From Asterionellopsis glacialis (lineage: Eukaryota; Bacillariophyta; Plagiogrammaphyceae; Rhaphoneidales; Asterionellopsidaceae), in the NCBI GenBank assembly GCA_014885115.2, contig WKLE02002361.1:1-26622 (forward strand): 26,622 nt of DNA, given 5' to 3'. Every line of letters starts with the position of its first letter. Positions within the stretch are counted from its first letter, which is position 1. A program made the translations under genes and the position numbers. The notes under the pieces were generated by a model that saw only the letters and a program-made list of their open reading frames with translations, ran no database searches and was not told the origin of the DNA. Below are positions 15,959 to 26,191 of this stretch, piece after piece.

Positions 15959-17405
15959 TCATGCAAAAAATGTAATAAACATGACAATGAACAAGACAAG
16001 AATTGAAAATACCTTTAGGGCTAATTGTTTGTTCGTTCGGAGATTTGCCAGTGTATCGGTCAAGGTTTCCATACTCAACATAATGTTGGAGTTTGCATCG
16101 TCGACATTGTCTTCCACTCGTTGTACCATTTCACGATGTTCGGAGACCATGACGGCCAATTTGTTAAAAATAGTTCCCAATTCTACAATGTTGGTTTCAA
16201 CAGTCGACATGGCATCCGCACGTTCTCTCAAGTAATCTTGATCGGGGATTAATTGCATCATTTGATCTTGACCGGAGGCCTGTTCCATCCGTTGAATGTC
16301 AAGAGGTGTCATGGGGGATGCATCGACTCCACCAGCACCACCATGGTTACCACCATATGGAGCGTAAGTCGATGCAGATCCAGAAAAGGATGGAATAGGC
16401 TCACTGGTTTGTCGTCGGTATCTCATTCCTGGAGTTGTGTAATCAGAACCTCCACCTTCACCACGTGCACCATCTAACATAATGGTAATTTTTAAAAAGA
16501 AGGCAACGCAAAGAAACGTCATTGTCAGTATTTCCATAAAAAAGGGAAAAACATAAATTTACAGAATTGACACTTCAACAACAAAAAAGAAACAGTGGAT
16601 ATTATTACTCACGTGGCCGGGGCAAGGAAGCTGTGGATTCTCCAGCAGACATTCCACCATACTGACTGGTAAGATCGATTGTAGGGAAGGAAGATGGTCC
16701 AGAGGAGGGTGCATGACCGCCTAGTGCTGACTGACTGAGGTTAGGTGCCGATGCCTGTTGCCCATACACAATGGGTTTATTTTCCAGTGATACCAATGAG
16801 GGGTCTAATCCACCAGAATCATACTGTGCACCCTCGGCTCCATAGACTCGTCGTTTTTGATCAGTCGTATCCTTTAAAGTATCTGTGCGTTCCTGCAGGA
16901 CCTTTTTGAATCCCGTTGTAGCTTGTACAAATTCTTCTTGAAGTTGTCCAACCAGATTGGATGCTTCTTGTCCAGCTTGACTGTTGCGTCCCAGTCTTCG
17001 TTTTTGATGAGCAATGACAGCTGCAGCCTCATCGAGACGTCCATTTAAATTTTCAATGTTCCCCTTGATGCGGACAACAAGAGTGTTCACTTTCGAGGAG
17101 TCATCCACAAAGAGAGACTTGGCCTTGACAAGTTGTGTCAATTCGGAAAGCATGGCCGACGTTGCAGCAATGTCCTTTGAAATTTCTCCAGCTGCCACAT
17201 GGAAACTACGAAGTTCGGAATTTGCTTGTGGATTCCTTTGTGACCCACCATAACGCCCCACCGATGCAGCTGCGACTGTACTACTGTCTTGATGAGGTGT
17301 TGAGCCAATGCCCTGTGACGTTATGGACGCCGGTCGTGCCTGAAGACGGTCCACGTCAAGGCTTTGAGCCAAGGAAAAGAATTCTTCTGTACGATCATCA
17401 CGCAT
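15959..17405 (-). CDS. SED5: Sed5/syntaxin-5 type Qa-SNARE
   Basis: Two exons (17405-16613, 16473-15959) encode 435 residues. The 139-bp intron starts GTGAGT, ends TAG, and splits codon 265. The N-terminus MRDDRTEEF carries the DRTxEF-type peptide with which Sed5/syntaxin 5 binds the Sec1/Munc18 protein Sly1. Residues about 70-200 match the Habc region (EISKDIAATSAMLSELTQLV, AKSLFVDDSSKVNTL). The SNARE motif spans about 345-407, and a C-terminal membrane anchor closes the protein (about 415-435). Sed5 drives ER-to-Golgi and intra-Golgi fusion as the Qa-SNARE. The zero-layer position, Gln in Qa-SNAREs, reads His377 (VSEHREMV, codon CAT at 16136-16138). The linker between Habc and SNARE motif is long and Gly/Ser/Pro-rich, making the protein longer than human syntaxin 5 (about 355). 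Confidence 0.9.
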
Positions 17406-17998
17406 TGTTAGTTTTCCTTTTTGAGTGTGTTACTGCTGTTGAGAATAAAGAAATCAATAAGTGGATACACCTTTGTGTCAACACCGACGGAAGGCAAACA
17501 AAAGAGTGTAATATGAAGTCTCTCTAGATGTTTCTTTATGTCATGAAAAAATTTGGATTTGCTGCAGGCACACGCGGTCTTTGCATACCAGGTACAGCGG
17601 GAACCCTCTCTTTTCTAGAGGAAATCGTATTAAAGGAGACTTTGAGGCATTGGAAGTGGGTCATCTATCGAAGTAGATTGGAAGTGTAAGTTTTGAGGAG
17701 TGAGGTGGTTTTAGATTAGATAACCCATACGGCACCGGTAAGATAGATTAGGGATATGTTCTATAATCCCTTGCGAGTGTGGCCGTCGGCCAGACGTGGA
17801 CAGCTCCCAGCTCCACCAAAAAAAGGGTGACAACGGAAAAATTGGAGAGCAAAGATTCCCAATGTATCAGAAAGAACAAACATCCATTCCACCCTTTAAC
17901 TGTTGAGGCAACTCGAAACCCATCACATCATCTGGATCAAGTAAAATTTACATCCGTCAAAAGGCAAATCTATAGAGCGTAAAAGAAATTTGGTTGAC
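17406..17998. promoter_or_regulatory. divergent intergenic region, syntaxin / Utp21
   Basis: These 593 bp separate two divergent start codons, so both promoters lie here. A CATACCAGGTACAG element (17584-17597) belongs to the same motif family as the palindromes at 2041, 2670 and 6406. The frame open from 17779 to 17982 lacks an ATG and is not considered a gene. No TATA box is convincing. Confidence 0.5.
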
Positions 17999-20900
17999 AT
18001 GGTGAGCACGCGAACTTCTCGATCGAAAGTATCTCCAGAAGATATTCAAAAAAAGAAAATACAAGACGACGACGATTTCCAGGATGCTGAACCAAAACCT
18101 ATTTCTTCGTCGTCCGAAGACTCTTCTTCTAATGATGATGAAGATGAATCCATGTCATCCGCATCAGTAAAGGAAGATAAATTGTCTTCACTGGAAACGA
18201 AGGTACAGCAAAAACCGACCTCCCGCTTGTTCGCACCCTATCGAAGTTTGGGTGTAATTTCGAGTGGTCGTCCCTACTTTCTTTCCAATCATGGAAGTTC
18301 TTCCAAGAGTTCATTCTGTACTCTCCCTATTGGCAATCAATTCCAAATTATGCAATGCGATAAGTTACAACCAGTTATGATATCTAGAGCGTGTTCTTCT
18401 GGAAATATTCAACATTTAATATCGGACGCTTCGTTGGGAATTACAGTAGCGGCACATTCCAACTTTAAAACTACATTATATGCTCGTACAAAACCCTTGG
18501 AGACGGTGACCGTAGCATCGTCGCGTCAATGGAGTGTTGTAGATATGCTTCATTTAGGTAAAACACAAATGAAAATGGACGGAGAAAAAGAAGGAAAAAC
18601 TGAAAATGCCGTTATTGTAGCAGTCGTTTTAGCAAAGGATGTACATGATGATGATGTCGATCCAGATGTGCAAGTACTTGGAAATGAAAATGACGACTCA
18701 TCATCTGATGATGATTCATCTGATGATTCTTCTTCGGATGATGATGACGACGATGATGATGAGTATGCACCAGATTGTGTTGGACAAGTCGTCATCATGA
18801 TTGCATCGAGGACTTCTCTGATGGTTCATAATCGAATTCCATTGCCATCCAAATTCCATCCACGTGTGGCACTTCACCCATCTACGTACCTCAATAAAAT
18901 CATTATTGGCTCCAGCTCGTCTCATAAAGAACCCTTGATTTTGGTCAATATTAAAACTGGCAAGATCATTCATTCTTTTTCATGCTTACCCACAAATAAT
19001 AGCAAGCCGTACTATGTTACTGCTCTAGAACAATCACCCGCGGTCGATACGGTTGCTGTCGGCACCTCCCATGGTATGGTGCATTTGATCAATCTGAGAC
19101 ACGATATGAAACTTTTCTCTCTAAGCCACAAGGGCAATCAAAAGTCAAAGCCACGTATTACATCACTTTCCTTTCGTACGGATGGATCTGCCATGAGGTA
19201 TGGTATTGCACCATTGGCAGTTGGACGCAGCGATGGCACAATTTCCATCTGGGACTTGACTCCAGCATCCGAAGATGATAGTGACGATGAAGGCAATTAT
19301 GGTACTGCAGGGAAAGGGCGAAGACTCTTGTGTGATATGCCACAAGTTCACCCTGGTGGTGTTGCAAAGTTGACGTATTTGCCGCAAGAACCACTCCTCT
19401 TGTCAACTGGGACTGCCTCGAACTCAATTCAGATGCACGTTTTTGACAACCCTGACCATACAGGTAGATTGTTACGCCAACGCAGTGGACACACATCACC
19501 ACCTACCTGTATCAGTTACAAGTATCCGTCGAATGGCCTTCTGCTACAGTCTGCCATGGATGGAACCGATGCTGCGACATGTCAAATATATTCCGGAGGT
19601 GGAAAGGACCGCACTCTGCGGGTGTTTTCATCTGCACGATCGGTGTTGGACAAGGAGTTGAGTCAGGGTAAGGGCTTGGAAAAGAAGGCAAAACAACTTG
19701 GTTTAGCCTCCAAGGATGAGTTGCTCCTCCCCCCTATCATTGGCATGGCTACAGCGGAGGCACGCAAGCGCGATTGGGGAGATTTGGTGACTGTTCATCG
19801 AAATTCTGCATTTGCATATGTATGGAACTCTCAAACAGGTAGTCAGTCAGGACCGATTTTGCGCCAAAACAGTTGGAACGTCAGTGCCATGGCACAGAAA
19901 AAGCCACCAGAAAAGGTACATGCAACATGTGTAACCATATCGTCATGCGGTAACTTTTGTTTGGTAGGAACAAAGGGAGGAACAATTTACAAGTACAACA
20001 TTCAATCAGGAATCCCAAGAGGGAGCTACCCCCGTAACGATGAAAATGGTGATGATGAAAATGCCCTGTCCAAACAACGGCTAGTTGGAAATGTCACTCG
20101 CACAATTAAGAAACTAGAAAAACAGGCTGCCGTGAGCAATCGAACATCTGATATGGACAAAGTGGAACAAGACGTAGCTCAAGATGCAAGGATACAAGAA
20201 ATAAGAAAAAAGAAGCTCCTCTTGGCTTCGCACACAGGTGCTGCTGTCAAGGGTTTAGCTGTAGATTCTCTCAACAAGACGCTGATGTCTGTCGGTTCTG
20301 ATGGTAAGCTCATCTTATGGAGTTTCGTGAACCATGTACCCCACAAGAAGAGCCCCTACCAACTGCCATCTCCTGCTACAAAGCTCTGTCGAGTGTCTGA
20401 TTCTGACCTGGCAGCAATTGCCATGGAAGATTACACTGTAGTTCTATTTGATTGTTCGGCTCTTTCAACTGTGCGACGCTTTGGTGCGGGTAAAGGAAGT
20501 GGGGCTGCTCATGCTGGACCCATTACTGATCTAGGTTTCAGCCCGGACGGCAGAAGCCTCTTCACATCGTCATTGGATGGAACCATCCGAGTGTGGGATA
20601 TTCCGACAAATACATGTATTGATTGGTTGAAATTTCAGACACCACCGACGGCACTATCGTTGAGTCCGACGGGTGAGTTCCTCGCCACAACACACAAGGG
20701 GAAACTTGGGATAAGCTTGTGGAGCGATCGAAGCTTTTATCAGACAGTTCATGTAGATGGTGCAAATCCTCCTACAGTCCCAGCACCAATCGCAGAAGAT
20801 GGATATGAAAGCGATGACGAGCAAAAGCAAACAGGTGTCGCTCAAGTCTCAAAAGCTTCTGAATTAGACAAAAAGGAAGATGAGAATGAAAGCAAAGTTG

Positions 20901-21820
20901 TCTCGCCATTCGAAGATGGGCTCATTACTCTCAGCGGACTTCCTCCAGCTCACTGGAAGAATCTATTTCATTTGGAACTTGTCAAAGAGCGCAATAAACC
21001 GAAAGAGCCACCAAAGAAGCCTCCAACGGCACCTTTCTTTCTGCAATTTCGAAGCGGAGAGAGCATGAGTAATGATCTTCCAGTCGAAGAGAAAACAGAG
21101 AAGAACGAGAAACAGGACGCATCAGCAGCCGACGAGGAGGAATGGGATGCTGCGTGGTCTGACGAAGATGACAATGATTCGAAAGCAGCGCTTCGATCAG
21201 ATGATACGGGAAAGAAGAGATCAAAAGATCTAGTTGATCAAGAGTCGGATGATTCTGGGGCACTAGTTCCTGTCGAAAAAGGCTTGCTTGTGACACAACC
21301 GAAACGAAAGAAAATTGTGCATCATCGATCGCATCTTGCAGCCTTACTGGCTGAGTGCGAGCATAAAACAGGCTCTCCGAGATTTCAAGCAGTCACAGAC
21401 CATGTAGCTTCATTGGGACCTTCAGGTATTGATGTTGCTCTTTCTACTCTATGCAATGGTATGCATGATCTGGAGGAAGGATTACCACTGCTTCGACTGA
21501 CATCTTTGTGGCTTCTGGAGGCTTGCCAGTCGCGTGAGCGCTATGAAGCGATCAATGCCTATTTGCATCGATTCCTGCATATCCATTCCAACGTTATCGC
21601 TGGAATTGATGATTCTACGAAGAAAGATACAGCTTCACCACCTTCCCCTGAATTACTTGAAGAAGAAAAGAACGAACAAAACCAGCAACACGAACAAAGA
21701 TTGGAATTATTGGAAACAATTGAAAAACTCTCGGAAGTGCAAAGGGCAGCATCTGACACCCTGAGGTCAAAAATGCAAAATTCACTTTGCTTGCTAAGGC
21801 ACTTTTCCAGAATGGTGTGA
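17999..21820 (+). CDS. UTP21: Utp21/WDR36, WD-repeat subunit of the SSU processome
   Basis: One uninterrupted exon encodes 1,273 residues from the ATG at 17999 (the open frame upstream has no ATG). An acidic, Ser/Asp-rich head (1-70) precedes two WD-repeat propellers (about 75-940); typical repeat ends are GRSDGTISIWDL, SDGKLILWSF and SLDGTIRVWDI. The Utp21-specific motif follows (SPFEDGLITLSGLPPAHWKN, near 970), then a conserved C-terminal Utp21 domain (about 1105-1273) with RSHLAALLAECE and LPLLRLTSLWLLEAC. Utp21 belongs to the nucleolar UTP-B complex (Pwp2, Utp6, Utp12, Utp13, Utp18, Utp21), which binds nascent pre-rRNA and U3 snoRNP for 18S rRNA processing. Yeast and human proteins are about 940-950 residues. 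The extra length here comes from acidic insertions, notably a (GAT)n-coded Asp/Ser run at 18690-18765, and long loops. Confidence 0.93.
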   Translation: MVSTRTSRSKVSPEDIQKKKIQDDDDFQDAEPKPISSSSEDSSSNDDEDESMSSASVKEDKLSSLETKVQQKPTSRLFAPYRSLGVISSGRPYFLSNHGSSSKSSFCTLPIGNQFQIMQCDKLQPVMISRACSSGNIQHLISDASLGITVAAHSNFKTTLYARTKPLETVTVASSRQWSVVDMLHLGKTQMKMDGEKEGKTENAVIVAVVLAKDVHDDDVDPDVQVLGNENDDSSSDDDSSDDSSSDDDDDDDDEYAPDCVGQVVIMIASRTSLMVHNRIPLPSKFHPRVALHPSTYLNKIIIGSSSSHKEPLILVNIKTGKIIHSFSCLPTNNSKPYYVTALEQSPAVDTVAVGTSHGMVHLINLRHDMKLFSLSHKGNQKSKPRITSLSFRTDGSAMRYGIAPLAVGRSDGTISIWDLTPASEDDSDDEGNYGTAGKGRRLLCDMPQVHPGGVAKLTYLPQEPLLLSTGTASNSIQMHVFDNPDHTGRLLRQRSGHTSPPTCISYKYPSNGLLLQSAMDGTDAATCQIYSGGGKDRTLRVFSSARSVLDKELSQGKGLEKKAKQLGLASKDELLLPPIIGMATAEARKRDWGDLVTVHRNSAFAYVWNSQTGSQSGPILRQNSWNVSAMAQKKPPEKVHATCVTISSCGNFCLVGTKGGTIYKYNIQSGIPRGSYPRNDENGDDENALSKQRLVGNVTRTIKKLEKQAAVSNRTSDMDKVEQDVAQDARIQEIRKKKLLLASHTGAAVKGLAVDSLNKTLMSVGSDGKLILWSFVNHVPHKKSPYQLPSPATKLCRVSDSDLAAIAMEDYTVVLFDCSALSTVRRFGAGKGSGAAHAGPITDLGFSPDGRSLFTSSLDGTIRVWDIPTNTCIDWLKFQTPPTALSLSPTGEFLATTHKGKLGISLWSDRSFYQTVHVDGANPPTVPAPIAEDGYESDDEQKQTGVAQVSKASELDKKEDENESKVVSPFEDGLITLSGLPPAHWKNLFHLELVKERNKPKEPPKKPPTAPFFLQFRSGESMSNDLPVEEKTEKNEKQDASAADEEEWDAAWSDEDDNDSKAALRSDDTGKKRSKDLVDQESDDSGALVPVEKGLLVTQPKRKKIVHHRSHLAALLAECEHKTGSPRFQAVTDHVASLGPSGIDVALSTLCNGMHDLEEGLPLLRLTSLWLLEACQSRERYEAINAYLHRFLHIHSNVIAGIDDSTKKDTASPPSPELLEEEKNEQNQQHEQRLELLETIEKLSEVQRAASDTLRSKMQNSLCLLRHFSRMV
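18690..18765. repeat. (GAT/GAC)n-rich coding repeat in the UTP21 gene
   Basis: Degenerate GAT, GAC and TCA/TCT triplets encode an Asp/Ser-rich acidic loop between WD strands. The antisense Ser-rich frame is a shadow of this repeat. Confidence 0.8.
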
Positions 21821-22240
21821 TGAATTTTTATATATAATGAAATTTAGAGCTGGTTACTTTGTTATCCTACCGTTGCTCGTCTTTATTTGTTGTTTGGTTT
21901 GATGTAGGCCATTGTTGCATATATCTTTCCTTTGCACATTCGTCGCATGGCCTCACACCAAGACACTCTACAATTAATGTGAAGAGAGATATACAGTGAT
22001 ACATACAGAATAAATGACAAGACAAATACATCATGACTGCATGATTTATTTGAAAATCATAGATACTAACAGTAGGAAAAGTTACAAGGACTCTAGACTA
22101 CGTGTACTGTATGGTTTGTGCATGGTACAAAAGAATTTTTTATGATAAAAAAATAAAGTTTACAGACAGAGAGACCTTTTTTTTTTCCTTTGCGTACTAC
22201 TAACTACTCATTTGTAACAAAAACACTCATGAGAAGTAAA
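21821..22240. other. 3' intergenic region between convergent UTP21 and PGAM genes
   Basis: Here 420 bp separate two stop codons. AATAAA at 22009-22014 is a plausible poly(A) signal for UTP21. T-rich and A-rich tracts are present near 22140-22190. No gene or repeat was seen. Confidence 0.5.
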
Positions 22241-23662
22241 TCACTGACTAACAGCTTCATCTTTCTGTTCATCATCATCGTCATGGTCACAATCTGGACA
22301 ATAATCATCTGAAAAGTCAGGTATATCACCAAACAGTTTAGGATCACAATGAACCGCACCTGTTGTTGAATTTCCAATTATGTTGTCTTGTTGGAATTGT
22401 CCAGGTGCACTCATAGCCTTCATAGTTGGAGCTGGATCACCTACAGCAACTGACATCCATGTTCGCCATTTATCTTGTGTATCATCCGTTTCCAGATTGT
22501 GTTGAATAGATGTATCATACACTTGTTTATGATCGCGTTCCAAAATTTCCTTTACAGCCTTATCACCACCAAGCCATTCACCACGTAAAAATCCTGTGGC
22601 TTCATCACGTTTCCCAGTATCAATTGGTTTTAAATTTTCATCCAATCGATATGCCAATGGTACTGCACGAGGGATTGACAAATTGATTATATCCTCTTCT
22701 GGTATACCCTCTAAACGCATTAATATGGATCGTAAATTATTCTCATGACCGACAATTAAAATAGTCTTACCATCTCGCAATTGAGGTTCGATTACCTTAT
22801 CCCAGTATTCAGAAGAACGTTTCATTGTACAATGCAATGATTCTGACTTTGGAATCTTGGATAACATCTATAAACAATGTATTATTGAATTGACAAAATT
22901 AGATGGATATAAAGTAAGATGCTTTTGCGATTGAAATCTCACGAACCAAACAAAAAAAAGACACAATCTCTTTTGGACGATAGTCTCGATTGCTCTTAAA
23001 ACCAAACCTGTACTGGTACCCATGTAAATACTTACCAATCGATATCTTGGATCTCTTCCTGGATGGTACGGGTGTTCATCTTCCATGGGTGGTGGCGGTT
23101 CGTTGTAGGAACGTCTCCAACGTTTCACTTGTTCAATACCATGAAGCTTCACAACCTCTTTTTTATTTTTACCCACCAAACTACCATAATTACGTTCGTT
23201 GAGTCTCCAATGCTTATGAACAGGAATATATTCTTGTCCCATTTCCATTAACACCAAATTCGTTGTGCGGATACATCTTCTCAACAATGATGTATGAACT
23301 TCGTCAAATAACATACCTGACTTGTGTAACATTTGTCCAGCAACCCGTGCTTCCAACACGCCATCATCGGTCAACGGTGTGTCTGCCCAACCAATAAATC
23401 GATTATCACGATTCCATGTAGATTGACCATGGCGTAAAAAACATAAATTAAAGGGTGTCCCATCATTCAATGAATTGTAATTACGCCGTTGAACAGTTAC
23501 ACTAGTAGTGGCAACAGCAGTCAAAGTAGTTGAAGCACCACCACCACCATACTTGTTCGTGAAGAAGTTATCAAAAACCCCAAAATGAGAAGATGTCTGA
23601 AAGCTTTGTGATCGATGGTTGATGGATTTTAGCAGATTCTTGCAACTGTGTATTGGAATCAT
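22241..23662 (-). CDS. PGAM: 2,3-bisphosphoglycerate-dependent phosphoglycerate mutase, probably mitochondrial
   Basis: Two exons (23662-23036, 22867-22241) encode 417 residues; the 168-bp intron (GTAAGT...TAG) is phase 0. The frame is open upstream to 23806 but has no ATG, so the start is the ATG at 23662. Residues 1-62 are rich in Ser, Asn, Lys and Arg with almost no acids and end in QRRNYNS, a mitochondrial-type presequence. The mutase domain (about 70-300) has LRHGQSTWN (phospho-acceptor His78), RFIGWADTPLT, RRCIRTTNL, LNERNYGSLVGKNK (Glu156), HPYHPGRDPRY and VGHENNLRSIL (His250), so all catalytic residues are present. It interconverts 3- and 2-phosphoglycerate in lower glycolysis. A C-terminal extension of about 85 residues, acidic at the end with CPDCD, is not part of the usual enzyme (about 250 residues). 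Confidence 0.92.
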
Positions 23663-24014
23663 TGTACCGTTAGTATTAAGATCTTCGGGTGAGATAGCGA
23701 AGGTTGCCTTGGAACAGAACACAGATGTAAGACATAAATAAAGAGCAAACGAGTGCTTGTCATTGATAACTAATACCCAAGTCTCTGAGAACAACTTCTC
23801 GATCAAAATGAGAAAGGAATAATGTCGGACAGGAAGACTTGAAGACTTCCGAGACCAGATGAGAAGAATTCTTTCTCGGCGATCTTGCTCACATCCACGT
23901 AAAAATACTACCAGACACTACTATCTTTTGAAGCCATCGTATTCGCCACCTCACTCACATCTTTATTTACGACAAATAATATTTAATTAAAAAAAGCGAT
24001 AAATAAGTTTGAGA

Positions 24015-24022
24015 TGACGTCA
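24015..24022. promoter_or_regulatory. CRE-like palindrome TGACGTCA
   Basis: An exact 8-bp bZIP/CRE consensus lies about 350 bp upstream of the PGAM start and 710 bp upstream of the HugZ-like start. In Phaeodactylum, TGACGT elements mediate CO2/cAMP control of carbon-metabolism promoters. The role here is inferred, and a single 8-mer can occur by chance. Confidence 0.4.
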
Positions 24023-24201
24023 AGGTCCGAAATTGAAAAGAGGTTGATGGAAATACACGGACGTCCAGCAAGACTGTTGCACTGGCGCATGACAATTCTT
24101 TATGCCTCGATGCATCATGCGCGCTTTGGTGTGTACCTTAGTTTCTACCCTAGTACATGGTTCTACAATTTGTACCAGGGACCTACTACCAGCGTGTGTG
24201 G

Positions 24202-24223
24202 GTAGGACTTTCGTTAGTCCTAC
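24202..24223. repeat. perfect stem-loop GTAGGACT-TTCGTT-AGTCCTAC
   Basis: Eight-bp perfect arms surround a 6-nt loop, within a stretch dense in TACC/GTAC motifs. It is not followed by a T run and no gene ends here, so a terminator role is unlikely. Confidence 0.65.
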
Positions 24224-24732
24224 ATACCGTACTGTCTGGATTCCTACCGACCTGGTGATCAGCAAAACATCATGCGCATTCAACAAACACCCTCAGAGAT
24301 ACAGAAAGAAGCCCAAAAAAGATCTGTTCTGACAGATGGGAGATATTAATTATAATTAGGCTTTGTTTATTCTAATACTTTTGGAAAAATTACGCTTTGG
24401 GTAAAAATTGTAGTGTATTCATCATTATAATTATCAATATTTATTCCTTTTAAATGTAAACACCGAAATAATCATATTTTATTCAATAAAGCCTAAAAAT
24501 GTCAAACGAGAAAAATGAGTCACTCCCTCTACATCATCATTTTGCGTACTGTATCCACATCTTCTGTCTTCGTGGATCTCGTTGTTCTTCTTAGTTGTCG
24601 ATTCTCGCTGCACATCGGACGATCCCTGTAACAACGAATTAAAACAACTCTGATTACACATATTCGTCGTATCATTAAGTAATTCATACAAAACAACATC
24701 GCATCGCCGTATCGATCAACCACATATTCACA

Positions 24733-25951
24733 ATGTACTCTCGTTCATGTTTCTTTTGGTTGAGTGTCATGAGCCTTCAAGTCGCTCAACAAACAACAAT
24801 TGCTTTTGCACCGGTTCTTGTTCACAATAAGCAACTCACTGCGTGCGTTGCTGCTGCAGATTCTAGTACTCGTTTAAACGCAGAAGAAAACAAGGCACCT
24901 CGTCATGATGTTCGCAGTGATGGTGCTGCCATGGAAATGGATCCAGAAGAAATGAAAATTCAAGCTGCCTTTGCGGAACATCAGCAAAACGCACCTAAAC
25001 TTGGATGGGCCACAGATATCCGTACACTTGTGGAATACAATCATGGATTTGCTGTCATGTCCACCAACTCGAAATCGTAAGTCACGTGTTATTTATGATT
25101 TTTGTTTTGTTGTGGTTGTGGTTGTTTTTTAGAGTACTTTGTTGTCGTATTACTATAGTGATCAAAAGAGAAATGTAACCTTATCATTCATTGTCAGATA
25201 TAACTTATTCGTTTGTTCGTCCGACTTCTCCTCTCATCTTGGATTTCTTATTCTGTATATTATTATTAATTGTTATAGCGATGAGGGTTATCCTGGCGGG
25301 TCGGTCATTGGATTTGCACCTGATGAAGAGGGACGTCCATTATTTGTCTTTTCAGGTATGTCGACACACACACAGGACATTTTAGCTGATCCACGTTGTT
25401 CGGTAACGATTGCATCGAAAGAATTCAAGGGTGCTGCAGATGGTCGTGTAAACTTAATGGGTAAATGTAACAAACTACCCAAAGAAGATTTGGAGGCAGC
25501 CAAGGCAGCTTACCTAAAGAAACACCCCGGTGCCTTTTGGGTAAACTTTGGTGACTTTAATTGGTTCCGTATGGAGATTGAAAAGATTCGTTTCGTGGGT
25601 GGCTTTGCACGTGCGGGCAGCGTCACACCCGAAGAATATAAAGAAGCCAAACCGGATCCTATTTCAGAATTTGGTATGCATATTGCGAATCATATGAATG
25701 ACGATCACATGGAGGCTACTATTGCTATGGTGGCATCTGCTATTCCAGGCTTAGAAGTGACAGAGGCTATCATTACGTCAGTCGATAGTTTAGGAATGTA
25801 TGTCAAGGTAACTAGAACTCCTCGTGCCAGTGATCAGCCTCAACAATTTAAACTTCGACTGCCCTTCCCACGACCGGCCACTGATCGAAAGGATGTTAAA
25901 ATGGTTATTATGGAAATGACTCAAGCAGCAGCTGGTGCCTCTAAGGAGTAG
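24733..25951 (+). CDS. plastid-targeted PNPOx-like split-barrel protein with DUF2470 (HugZ / GluTR-binding protein type)
   Basis: Two exons (24733-25076, 25279-25951) encode 338 residues; the 202-bp intron (GTAAGT...TAG) splits codon 115. The N-terminus is a signal peptide (about 1-24) followed at once by AFAP (residues 24-27) and a Ser/Ala/Lys-containing transit stretch, the bipartite presequence for the complex plastid. A pyridoxamine-phosphate-oxidase-like split barrel follows (about 93-235): RTLVEYNHGF, GGSVIGFAPDEEGRP, FVFSGMSTHTQDI and FWVNFGDFNWFRM. A C-terminal DUF2470 (about 245-338) has HIANHMNDDHMEAT. This two-domain plan is shared by bacterial HugZ haem oxygenase and plant GluTR-binding protein (PGR7), which anchors or protects glutamyl-tRNA reductase in tetrapyrrole synthesis. 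Which role applies here cannot be settled from sequence. The gene is divergent from PGAM. Confidence 0.88.
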
Positions 25952-26191
25952 AGTATCAGTGAGACCCATTTATGAGTAAGTAGGCAGTGGAAAAAGGACA
26001 CCACTACTATTGCTGAGTTTGAAAATTTACAAAAAAATATCGTAATGGCAGTTGGAAACTCAAAATATAATCCCAAAGAGTTTACTAAAACACTTAATGA
26101 TAATGTACCCCCCAATTGTTTCGAATGTTGATACCACTACTTCCCAACTATATACTTTTCCAACCCTTAACTGCAGGTTGATAACCTATTT

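Larger units (their letters stand above)
23663..24732. promoter_or_regulatory. divergent intergenic region, PGAM / HugZ-like gene
   Basis: About 1.07 kb between divergent start codons, so both promoters must lie here. A full cAMP-response-type palindrome TGACGTCA is at 24015-24022; diatom CO2/cAMP-responsive promoters use TGACGT elements. A perfect hairpin (24202-24223) sits in a cluster of GTAC/TACC motifs (24130-24235), and an AT-rich block covers 24345-24490. No real ORF was found; short frames here lack protein-like composition. Confidence 0.55.

Noticed and set aside
18550..18798. antisense Ser-rich frame within UTP21
   Set aside because: It is the shadow of the (GAT)n acidic loop of UTP21 on the other strand.
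23663..23806. upstream extension of the PGAM frame
   Set aside because: It is open but contains no ATG; the ATG at 23662 gives a sensible presequence. An upstream exon spliced in remains possible but no clear acceptor was chosen.
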